Shown: piece after piece, positions 55,053 through 64,000 of the stretch | Layout of the letters: the number at the start of each line of letters is the position of its first letter | Position numbering within the stretch: the stretch's first letter is position 1 | DNA from: Mycolicibacterium sp. P9-22 | GTDB lineage: Bacteria; Actinomycetota; Actinomycetes; Mycobacteriales; Mycobacteriaceae | Length of the DNA stretch: 64,000 nucleotides | Direction of reading: 5' to 3' | NCBI RefSeq assembly: GCF_008329585.1 | Contig: NZ_NPKP01000004.1 | Span: 434,001 to 498,000 of the forward strand | Made by a program: the position numbers and the translations under genes | The notes under the pieces: model-generated | Seen by the model: only the letters and a program-made list of their open reading frames with translations | The model's database searches: none | What the model was told of the DNA's origin: nothing

Positions 55053-56051
55053 TCAGAATGACGTCTTGGCGTCCTCCGGCAGGTACTGCTGATCGAGTGT
55101 GCTGGCCCAATCCACCGGGGTATCGATCTGTCCGGCCCCCACCATCAGCTCGGACAGGTTGGTCAGGCCCTCGGCGTCCACCTTCAGCGAATATCCCTTC
55201 GCGAGGTCCGGGCTGTCCCGGAAGGCCGCCTTCATCACCTCGGGCGAGACACCCACCAGCGGGGCCAGTTCGGTCGCAGCCTCGTCCTGATTGGACACCA
55301 CCCACTCGTTGAGCCGGTCGACGACCTGGAAGAACGTTTTCAGGTTCTCCGGGTTGGCCTCGGCGTATCCGGTGTTCACCGCGACCAGGTCCGCGGGGAA
55401 GTCACCGAGAACCTCCCGCGAGTCGACCAGGACCTCGGCATTCTCCGATGCCTGCTTCTCTGCGATGAACGGCTGCATGGCCCAGCCGGCGGTGATCTGA
55501 TTTGCCTTGGCGGCCGTCCAGTTGTCGCCCATCTGCCCGACGGCCTGAGCCCGGACGCCCTCGCCGAGTTTGTTCTCCAGGCCCTTCACCACCAGTTCGG
55601 TCGACGATCCGGCCGAACTGAAGCCCAGGACCGCGCCCTGCAGGCTGCGACCCGGCGGACTGATCCAGGAGAAGTCGTTGACCTGGAACCAGGGCGCGAT
55701 CACCTTCAGGTTCGAATTCGGTTGCTGCGCAGCCAAAAGCACAGACGTGTTGCCCGCAATGGCCATATCGGCATCGCCGCTGGTGACCACCCGCAGCGTG
55801 TTGCCGCCACCGCCACCGGAGAACAGGTCGACCTTCAACCCCTGTTCCTCGAACCACTTCTTGTCGATGCCGGCCTGCAGGATCGCCATGAAGGGCAGGC
55901 TGTCGACACCGGTCGCGGAGATGCTCAGCGTGTCGGTTCCCGCGCCGCCCCCGTCACCGGGCCCGGCAGACTCGTCGGCACATGCCGTGGCGCCGACGAA
56001 CAGGGCCGATACGGCAACGACCGCACCGATAAGCTTGGGAAACCGTGGCAT
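55053..56051 (-). CDS. ABC substrate-binding lipoprotein (NMT1/SsuA type)
   Basis: 332 aa. The lipoprotein signal ends LFVGATAC (Cys24). The periplasmic domain has [61 protein letters not shown], the start usual for THI5/NMT1-like binding proteins of pyrimidine, nitrate and sulfonate importers. GGAGGT fixes ATG 56051. It is the first gene of the 13-kb minus-strand operon that ends at E1. Ligand unknown; a heteroaromatic acid is inferred from context. Confidence 0.9.
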   Translation of the reverse strand: MPRFPKLIGAVVAVSALFVGATACADESAGPGDGGGAGTDTLSISATGVDSLPFMAILQAGIDKKWFEEQGLKVDLFSGGGGGNTLRVVTSGDADMAIAGNTSVLLAAQQPNSNLKVIAPWFQVNDFSWISPPGRSLQGAVLGFSSAGSSTELVVKGLENKLGEGVRAQAVGQMGDNWTAAKANQITAGWAMQPFIAEKQASENAEVLVDSREVLGDFPADLVAVNTGYAEANPENLKTFFQVVDRLNEWVVSNQDEAATELAPLVGVSPEVMKAAFRDSPDLAKGYSLKVDAEGLTNLSELMVGAGQIDTPVDWASTLDQQYLPEDAKTSF

Positions 56052-56077
56052 TGGGACCTCCGCGAGGTAGTTGAATA

Positions 56078-56094
56078 TTGGATACACTATAAGA
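56078..56094. promoter_or_regulatory. Island operator B (GntR site) before the ABC importer
   Basis: TTGGATA-CAC-TATAAGA: the left arm is perfect, the right arm weak, against TTGGATA-N3-TATCCAA. It covers the -10 of the import-operon promoter. Confidence 0.72.
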
Positions 56095-56114
56095 AAAGGT
56101 GTGATCTACGTCAA
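56086..56114 (-). promoter_or_regulatory. Main promoter of the island operon
   Basis: On the minus strand TTGACG (56114-56109), 17 nt, TATAGT (56091-56086). The expected start of transcription is near 56079, giving a leader of about 28 nt. The -10 lies inside operator B. Confidence 0.7.
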
Positions 56115-56396
56115 CATTTGGCACTGCCGACGCCGCGCCAGGATGCCCGCGATCTCCAGTCCTGCCGCGACGCCGAACATCGCCGCGGCAGCCCGCAGCG
56201 GCCGACCGCCCCGATGCGGTGCGACCGCCGAACTCACTTGCTGCTCAACGGATTGGTTATCGTCGGACGGCGCAGCCCCGCCCGCGATGAGGACCCCGTC
56301 GGCCGGCGTCAGCGCGCGCCGCAAGGCCGGAGGCGCCCCGGGCACGGCACTCCCCGGCGCGGGATACCCGCGCGCATCGGGACCACCGGCCGCCAT
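56106..56396 (-). CDS. Small membrane-type protein coupled to the LLM oxidoreductase
   Basis: 96 aa, unrecognised. A Pro/Ala/Gly-rich first half is followed by GRPLRAAAAMFGVAAGLEIAGILARRRQ, a short hydrophobic helix ending in a basic cluster, like a single C-terminal membrane anchor. Its ATG 56396 overlaps the LLM gene's TGA (TGATG), which favours a real coupled gene. Its end contains the -35 of the island promoter. CoxG next door also ends in a single anchor. Composition-driven noise remains possible. Confidence 0.4.
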   Translation of the reverse strand: MAAGGPDARGYPAPGSAVPGAPPALRRALTPADGVLIAGGAAPSDDNQSVEQQVSSAVAPHRGGRPLRAAAAMFGVAAGLEIAGILARRRQCQMLT

Positions 56397-57397
56397 CACT
56401 TCCGAGATCCGTGCTCAACCAACTCCGCGAAAGCACGGATCGTGCCCTCCCGGCTCTGTCCCGGCCGCACGAACGGGACGATCGACACCTGGTCGACCCC
56501 GAGTGATTCGATCTCCTTGAGCCGCTGCGCGCATTCATCCCGCGTTCCGGCAAGCGCGAACAGGTCGACGAGTTCGTCCGGGACGAGGTCGGCGTGTGCC
56601 GCCTCTGGATTCATGTGCTCGTAATAGTTGTACTGTTCCCGAATGCGGTCGATCGCCCGCTCCAGCGCGGGATCGACCTTCGCGGGCAACGGCCGGATGG
56701 CAACACGGGAAACATGGGCGCGCACCAGGTCGCGGGCCTCGGTGCTGTCATCCCCGATCGCGGTCGGCGTCCACAACACGATGTGCAGATCGTCGAGCGT
56801 GCGGCCACTCTGCGCCGCACCCTTCTCGATGGTCTGCAGCGCGGCCTCGATGAAACGCGGTGCGGTACCGACCAACACGATCACACCGTCGGCAATGCGG
56901 CCGGACATCTCCAGGATCTTCGGCGCGGACGCCGCGATATAGATCGGGATGTGGATCGGCCCGTCGAGGTAGTTGAGGTGGTATTCGGCGCCGCTGGTCG
57001 GCTCGGCGACCTTCTCTCCTTTGAACAAGGTGCGCAGGTCGTCGATGGACCTTTCCAGCTCGGCGAGCTTCAGCGGCTTGAGGCCCATCGTCCGCAGCGA
57101 GGAGTCCCCGGTGCCAATGCCGAGTGCCACCCGCCCGCCGGTGAATTCGGCGAGCGTCGCCCACGTGGAGGCCAACAGCGAGGGGTGCCGGGTGACGGCA
57201 TTCGTGACGCCGGTGCCGAACACGATGCGTTCGGTGCCGACCGCGGCCGCGCCCATTACCGTCGAGGACTCCCGCCAGATGTTCTGCGAGTCGCCGAACC
57301 AGACGTTGTCGTAGCCCAACTCCTCACAGAGTCGCACGTAGGAACACATCGCCGCGGTCGGCTCGGTGGGAAACAACCCGACGCCCTTGCTCAGCAT
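56396..57397 (-). CDS. LLM-class oxidoreductase, probably F420-dependent
   Basis: 333 aa. Luciferase-like TIM barrel of the methylene-tetrahydromethanopterin-reductase type: LCEELGYDNVWFGDSQNIWRESSTVMGAAAVGTERIVFGTGVTNAVTRHPSLLASTWATLAEFTGGRVALGIGTGDSSLRTMG, then IYIAASAPKILEMSGRIADGVIVLVG. Mycobacterial members mostly use F420. In this island it could supply the ring-reduction step before the enamidase; that is inferred. AAGGAGGT precedes ATG 57397. It is divergent from coxG across operator C. Confidence 0.85.
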   Translation of the reverse strand: MLSKGVGLFPTEPTAAMCSYVRLCEELGYDNVWFGDSQNIWRESSTVMGAAAVGTERIVFGTGVTNAVTRHPSLLASTWATLAEFTGGRVALGIGTGDSSLRTMGLKPLKLAELERSIDDLRTLFKGEKVAEPTSGAEYHLNYLDGPIHIPIYIAASAPKILEMSGRIADGVIVLVGTAPRFIEAALQTIEKGAAQSGRTLDDLHIVLWTPTAIGDDSTEARDLVRAHVSRVAIRPLPAKVDPALERAIDRIREQYNYYEHMNPEAAHADLVPDELVDLFALAGTRDECAQRLKEIESLGVDQVSIVPFVRPGQSREGTIRAFAELVEHGSRK

Positions 57398-57410
57398 GCA
57401 GGGGACCTCC

Positions 57411-57445
57411 TTGAACCTTCTAGCCCTGTTGGATATCGTATCCAA
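57411..57445. promoter_or_regulatory. Island operator C with coxG promoter
   Basis: Operator TTGGATA-TCG-TATCCAA (57429-57445) is a perfect 7-3-7 inverted repeat, the best copy of the island site. On the plus strand TTGAAC (57411-57416), 17 nt, TATCGT (57434-57439) forms the coxG promoter, so the operator covers its -10. The same site would also control the divergent LLM gene. Confidence 0.8.
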
Positions 57446-57490
57446 TCGTAAGTGGAGGTCGCTCGTTCCACAACCGCTGGAGGCAGTTGG

Positions 57491-58099
57491 ATGCAACTCG
57501 TGAATGAGTTCTCGGTCGACGCGCCCCTCGATCTGGCGTGGTCGGTGTTGACCGATATCCCCACCGTGATCGAGTGCGTCCCAGGAGCGGAGCTGGACAG
57601 CAGCGAGGGCGACGATTACCACGCCCACGTGGCCATCAAGGTCGGTCCGGTCGGAATGACGTTGACGGGCAAGGCGACTCTCGTCAGCCGAGACGACACC
57701 ACCCACGAAATGATCGTGCGTGGCAGTGCGCGTGACCGGAAGGGCAACGGGTCGACCGCGGCCACCGTGCACATCGTGGCGCGCGAGGACGCGGGCCGAT
57801 CGATCGTCACGGTAACGACCGATCTCGAGTTGACCGGCCGCATCGCACAATTCGGTACAGGCGTGATCACGCAGGTCAGCGGCCGCATCATCGGACAGTT
57901 CGTCGACCGGCTCAACACGGTGATCACCGGCGACCGGCCGACAACCGCCACACCCCACCCCACGGTGTCGATGCCGACTGCGAACTACCGGCTGTCCGAG
58001 ACGATTTCGTTGGCGCTCACCGCGTTGGCCGGGATTGCACTCGGCCTGGCCATCGGTCGTTGGGCGGAACGTCTCAGCTGGTCCGTTCGGCGACGCTGA
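57491..58099 (+). CDS. coxG: CoxG-like SRPBCC protein with C-terminal membrane anchor
   Basis: 202 aa. The SRPBCC/CoxG domain (residues 1-145) starts MQLVNEFSVDAPLDLAWSVLTDIPTVIECVPGAEL and includes GPVGMTLTGKATLVSRDDTTHEMIVRG and GRIAQFGTGVITQVSGRIIGQFVDRL. A linker leads to one C-terminal helix (SLALTALAGIALGLAIGRWA). CoxG tethers molybdenum hydroxylases of the Cox type to the membrane to reach the quinone pool. GGAGG precedes ATG 57491. It converges with ridA, overlapping 26 nt. Confidence 0.88.
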   Translation: MQLVNEFSVDAPLDLAWSVLTDIPTVIECVPGAELDSSEGDDYHAHVAIKVGPVGMTLTGKATLVSRDDTTHEMIVRGSARDRKGNGSTAATVHIVAREDAGRSIVTVTTDLELTGRIAQFGTGVITQVSGRIIGQFVDRLNTVITGDRPTTATPHPTVSMPTANYRLSETISLALTALAGIALGLAIGRWAERLSWSVRRR

Positions 58100-58544
58100 C
58101 CACGAGATCCAGTTCCACGCACGCACCGCCCGGCAGCGAGGCCACCCCGATCGCGGTGCGGGCATGGGCACCGACGCCCGCGCCGAAGACGTCCAACAGC
58201 AACCGTGATGCGCCGTCGATCACCGTGGGGTGCGCATCGAACTCCGCGTCCGCGCGGACGTAGCCGCGCAGGTGGACCAGTGCCGTCACCGAATCCAGAC
58301 CCACGGCGGCTTCGATGGCGCCGAGCAGGTTCAATGCCGCCAGCCCGGCCTGTTCTTGCGCTGCCCCGATAGTGACATCGTCACCCACGATGCCGCGCAA
58401 GGCCGGAGTGCCCTCACGTCGGGCCGTCGCTCCGGAGACCCACAGCTGGTCCCCACACCGTCGGCTCGGAAAGTACGCGCCTTTGGGTGCCGGCGCGGGT
58501 GGAAGGACGAGTCCGAGCTCCTGCAACCGGTCTGCGATCGTCAC
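58074..58544 (-). CDS. RidA-family enamine/imine deaminase
   Basis: 156 aa. RidA (YjgF/YER057c) fold: LWVSGATARREGTPALRGIVGDDVTIGAAQEQAGLAALNLLGAIEAAVG and the catalytic-Arg region HARTAIGVASLPGGACVELDLVVSV. The Arg that binds the carboxylate of 2-imino acids is present (ARTAIGV). Here it could hydrolyse the enamine or imine released when the enamidase opens the ring. Its start overlaps the gntR stop by 4 nt, so the two form an operon. Confidence 0.85.
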   Translation of the reverse strand: MTIADRLQELGLVLPPAPAPKGAYFPSRRCGDQLWVSGATARREGTPALRGIVGDDVTIGAAQEQAGLAALNLLGAIEAAVGLDSVTALVHLRGYVRADAEFDAHPTVIDGASRLLLDVFGAGVGAHARTAIGVASLPGGACVELDLVVSVAERTS

Positions 58545-59278
58545 GCCGTCGAGCTCTGCGCCTCGGCCGCGAACATCTGACGCACCGGTTCGATTGCGTG
58601 CGCACGATGTTGGTGATTCAGCAGAACCATGCGTTCGACGTCACGGTCGGCCATCGCGTCGATCATCAGCGTGTGCTCGCCGCACACCTTGGCCATGTCG
58701 AGTAACGGCAGGTACAGCGGCCGGTAGGCATCAGCGGTGTTCCACAACTGGTTGGCGATGCGCTTGGTGCGGGCCATCGAGCTCTGCTGGAAGGTCAGCA
58801 GGTGAAACTGCCGGTTCGCCACCCCCACCGCAATCGGGTCATCCGCCGCCGCGGCCGCGTTCATCTCGGCGTGGCGCTGGCGCATCTCCTCGACGATCTC
58901 GTCGGTGACCCCGGGCATCGCATCGCGGATCAGTGCCTCCTCGAGAATGGCGCGCAAGGTGAACACCTCGAGCAGATCGTCGAGGCTCAACTTCGCGACC
59001 CGATAGCCGCTGTGCGGCACGTAGGTGATGTACTCCTCGGCCTCGAGCGTCTTCAACGCCTCCCGGACCGGTATCCGCGACATCCCGAACTGCTCGGCCA
59101 GCGCATCCTGGACGATCCAGCTGCCGGGCGACAGCTTTCCGGTGGTGATGTCATGACGCAACGCCTCGGCGACGGCCTGCTGGGCGGTCTTGGGGCGGAC
59201 GAAATCGGCCCGCGCGCCCCGGTCGGCGTCGCTCGGCCGCGAGGTCGCATTACGCTTCGGGGCAGTGCGCGGTGGCAT
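58541..59278 (-). CDS. GntR-family (FCD) regulator of the island
   Basis: 245 aa. The winged helix is at about residues 30-95: TAQQAVAEALRHDITTGKLSPGSWIVQDALAEQFGMSRIPVREALKTLEAEEYITYVPHSGYRV. An FCD effector domain follows (TLRAILEEALIRDA; His in FHLLTFQ and the C-terminal HRAH), which binds organic acids, often with a metal. ATG 59278 is used. Operator D covers its own -10, and the same site occurs at three other island promoters, so this is the obvious local repressor. The ligand is probably a pathway acid. Confidence 0.9.
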   Translation of the reverse strand: MPPRTAPKRNATSRPSDADRGARADFVRPKTAQQAVAEALRHDITTGKLSPGSWIVQDALAEQFGMSRIPVREALKTLEAEEYITYVPHSGYRVAKLSLDDLLEVFTLRAILEEALIRDAMPGVTDEIVEEMRQRHAEMNAAAAADDPIAVGVANRQFHLLTFQQSSMARTKRIANQLWNTADAYRPLYLPLLDMAKVCGEHTLMIDAMADRDVERMVLLNHQHRAHAIEPVRQMFAAEAQSSTA

Positions 59279-59300
59279 CAAGATCTCGCTTTCGCAGATA

Positions 59301-59317
59301 TTGGATACACTATGCGA
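59301..59317. promoter_or_regulatory. Island operator D (GntR autoregulatory site)
   Basis: TTGGATA-CAC-TATGCGA: the left arm is perfect, the right arm has two mismatches to TTGGATA-N3-TATCCAA. It starts 22 nt upstream of the gntR ATG. Confidence 0.75.
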
Positions 59318-59338
59318 TCAACGATGCCGCGCCGTCAA
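59309..59338 (-). promoter_or_regulatory. gntR-ridA promoter
   Basis: On the minus strand TTGACG (59338-59333), 18 nt, CATAGT (59314-59309). The -10 lies within operator D in the same register as at the import-operon promoter. Confidence 0.65.
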
Positions 59339-59366
59339 CCCTGCGGCGACGGATTTCTTGAGCCGT

Positions 59367-62592
<3,226 letters not shown>

Positions 62593-62615
62593 ACATGGTT
62601 TGGCGGCCGCGACGC

Positions 62616-62660
62616 GGGCCGAAATTGGTGTCGGTACCGACCATCGGCCCGCCTTAGGCT
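62616..62660. promoter_or_regulatory. Compound inverted repeat and -10 of the WXG100 operon
   Basis: GGGCCGA (62616-62622) pairs with TCGGCCC (62644-62650) and encloses GTCGGTACCGAC (62630-62641), a perfect 12-bp palindrome. TAGGCT (62655-62660) is a -10 with 6 nt to the GTG start, and the inner palindrome covers the expected -35. It could be an operator, or a terminator of the deaminase gene. Confidence 0.55.
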
Positions 62661-62666
62661 GGATCT

Positions 62667-62981
62667 GTGGCTGGTCACCTCGAGGTCGATACGGATGCTG
62701 CATTCAATACCTCGCGTGCGGTGAGCACGGACGCCGAGGAACTGCGCGAAGGCCTGGTTGAGCTTTCGCATGAGTGGGCGAATGTGTCACGCGGATGGTC
62801 CGGGGCTGCCGCGTCGGCCTACACGCCGCTGTTCCAGGAATGGGAAGAGGGCGCTTCAAAACTCGTCGAATCGCTTGCCGAGTCGGCACACCTGCTCGCC
62901 GAGGCCGCATCCCGCTACCAGGAACAAGACAGCGGCTCCGCCGAATCCGTGGCCACGACGGCCCGCGCGATGGGCCTCTGA
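62667..62981 (+). CDS. WXG100-family ESX secretion substrate, first
   Basis: 104 aa, helical hairpin. W44-S-G46 is in the turn (VSRGWSGAAASAY), and the C-terminal secretion signal YxxxD is present (RYQEQD). Such small proteins form heterodimers exported by type VII secretion. GTG 62667 follows TAGGCT by 6 nt, consistent with a leaderless mRNA. The stop overlaps the ATG of the second WXG100 gene (TGATG). Confidence 0.88.
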   Translation: MAGHLEVDTDAAFNTSRAVSTDAEELREGLVELSHEWANVSRGWSGAAASAYTPLFQEWEEGASKLVESLAESAHLLAEAASRYQEQDSGSAESVATTARAMGL

Positions 62982-63265
62982 TGCGCTACCGGGTCGAGCT
63001 CGATGAGCTACTGGCGTTCGTCGACAAGCTGGAGGCCTTCGGGAAGCGCGCCGAAGCCATCGCCGCTCGCGTCGACAGTCAGGTCGCCGATCTCCATACA
63101 AGTTGGTCCGGCGACGCCGCGACGGCTCACCGGACTCAGCACGACGAGTGGATCGCTGCCGCGGCGCAGATGCGGGAGGCGGTGAAGGAGCTTCGCGAGG
63201 CAGCGCACACAGCGCACCAGAACTACACCGATGCCGCGCGGCTCAATGTCGAGATGCTGTCGTGA
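62981..63265 (+). CDS. WXG100-family ESX secretion substrate, second
   Basis: 94 aa. It begins MRYRVELDELLAFVDKLEAFGKRAEAIAARVDSQVADLHTSWSGDAA; W42-S-G44 is the turn motif. No YxxxD/E tail is clear, so it is probably the signal-less partner of the upstream protein. The start is coupled to the first gene, and its TGA overlaps the GTG of the next gene. Confidence 0.87.
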   Translation: MRYRVELDELLAFVDKLEAFGKRAEAIAARVDSQVADLHTSWSGDAATAHRTQHDEWIAAAAQMREAVKELREAAHTAHQNYTDAARLNVEMLS

Positions 63266-64000
63266 CAGTCCAGGACGTAGATCCCGAGACCTACTACGGC
63301 GTCGGCGCGAGGTTGTTCGAACTGGCCGGCGACATGTACGACGCCTTTCAGGTGAACGTCACGATGCTCGGCGAGACCGGAGCCATGGCCGGCAGCGATG
63401 ACGCCGGCACGGCATGGGCAGCGTCATATGACGCGCGCGTCGGTGAAGTGCTCGGAGCCGTCAACGACCTGACGTTGGCGTTGGAGAACTATGGCGGCGT
63501 CATCATCCAAGCCGGGTACAACCATGCGGTCGCCGAGCACAATGCGACGCCGGGAGCGGGCGCGCCACCGGTGAAACCACCCGAGCCGGTCAGCGTCGCC
63601 GGTGTGCTGTCCGCACCGCCGTCGGCCGGCGGCCCCGGCAAAGGTCTGATCGACAACGCCATCGGATTGGCCGACCAAGTGGGCGTGCCGGTGCCCGACG
63701 GCGACACCGAGAAGATCGACAAAGCCGCGCAGGCTTGGGATCGGCTGGCCACGGTCTATCAGACCAAGACGGTCGTCGAAGCCCTGGAGGTCAACGCCCG
63801 CAGGTTCAGCGACACCAAGTCACCCGAAGTGGAGTTGATCGGTCGGGATCTGCTCGAGTTGCGGGATGCCACCAAGGCCATCCTGGACAGCTGCGCCGAA
63901 TTGTCGAAGTCTTGCAACGACTATCGGACTGCACTCGATGAGCTCCGGAACAACATCGGCGGGATTCTGGAGGATCTCGCGATCGAGTTGGGCGCAACTG
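63262..64000 (+). CDS. Large ESX-linked protein, N-terminal part, probable polymorphic toxin (runs off the edge)
   Basis: 246 codons with no stop. It starts GTG 63262 (VTVQDVDPETYYGVGARLFELAGDMYDAF), overlapping the upstream TGA (GTGA). Residues 1-100 look like a WXG/LXG-type helical hairpin (TAWAASYDARVGEVLGAVNDLTLALENY). A Pro/Gly-rich linker (about 115-150) follows, then a second helical region (AQAWDRLATVYQTKTVVEALEVNARRF) to the edge. Position after two WXG100 genes and this architecture match type VII-secreted toxins, whose catalytic domain lies at the C-terminus, here outside the window. The toxin call is inferred. Confidence 0.65.
   Translation, partial: MTVQDVDPETYYGVGARLFELAGDMYDAFQVNVTMLGETGAMAGSDDAGTAWAASYDARVGEVLGAVNDLTLALENYGGVIIQAGYNHAVAEHNATPGAGAPPVKPPEPVSVAGVLSAPPSAGGPGKGLIDNAIGLADQVGVPVPDGDTEKIDKAAQAWDRLATVYQTKTVVEALEVNARRFSDTKSPEVELIGRDLLELRDATKAILDSCAELSKSCNDYRTALDELRNNIGGILEDLAIELGAT

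Noticed and set aside
50201..58099. Aerobic carbon monoxide dehydrogenase
   Set aside because: The large-subunit loop is YRGAGR (form II) and the neighbours are N-heterocycle and glutaryl-CoA enzymes, not CO-oxidation genes.
57398..58171. N-terminal extension of the LLM frame up to 58171
   Set aside because: It would overlap the whole coxG gene, and the strong ribosome site sits at ATG 57397.

Overview
The window is from a high-GC actinobacterium, almost certainly a mycobacterium of the Mycolicibacterium or fast-growing type. The order nrdR, LysM protein, lexA, LGFP-repeat protein, fadE20, hflX, dapF, miaA, miaB, recX/recA, DUF3046, glycosyltransferase, ephG, pspA/clgR, pgsA3, argA, ftsK, ABM protein, SDR, methyltransferase, RNase J and dapA follows the M. 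tuberculosis Rv2716-Rv2753c backbone (synteny recalled, not searched). Other lineage marks are a PE-PPE hydrolase, a mycofactocin-type SDR, WXG100 proteins and many start codons 6-8 nt behind a TANNNT box, as in leaderless mycobacterial mRNAs.

Layout. 1-6 kb: PhzF-like protein, NrdR, the divergent SOS pair chiZ/lexA, an LGFP-repeat surface protein and FadE20. 6-14.4 kb: a molybdopterin S/N-oxide reductase, a tight minus-strand lipid or steroid-type operon (thiolase-fold protein, DUF35 protein, fused acyl-CoA dehydrogenase, TetR) and a PE-PPE hydrolase. 14.4-22.9 kb: the core hflX-dapF-miaA-miaB block. 22.9-28.7 kb: a GluABCD-type amino-acid importer, a divergent MFS/MarR pair and an SDR. 28.7-43.1 kb: recX-recA with both SOS and PafBC-type control, DUF3046, a glycosyltransferase, ephG, the clgR-pspA envelope-stress operon, pgsA3, argA, ftsK, a SulP-carbonic anhydrase fusion, and an ABM-SDR-methyltransferase run.

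43.1-59.3 kb is an accessory island placed between the homologues of Rv2751 and Rv2752c. A nearly gapless minus-strand operon encodes a NitT/TauT-type ABC importer, a three-subunit molybdenum hydroxylase, an FUSC-like membrane protein, an enamidase-like amidohydrolase, glutaryl-CoA dehydrogenase and a fused 2-oxoacid dehydrogenase E1. Beside it lie an LLM (probably F420) oxidoreductase, CoxG, RidA and a GntR/FCD regulator. Four promoters in the island share a 17-bp operator, TTGGATA-N3-TATCCAA. The gene set fits a reductive route for a pyridine carboxylate. With picolinate as substrate the enamidase product would be 2-oxoadipate, which E1 and glutaryl-CoA dehydrogenase would carry to crotonyl-CoA. 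That substrate is my inference; the gene families and the operator are read from the sequence.

59.3-64 kb: RNase J, dapA, a nucleoside deaminase, and the start of a type VII secretion locus (two WXG100 proteins and a large protein that runs off the edge, probably a secreted toxin). I see no rRNA, tRNA, IS element or CRISPR array, and no gene-free stretch longer than 300 bases.
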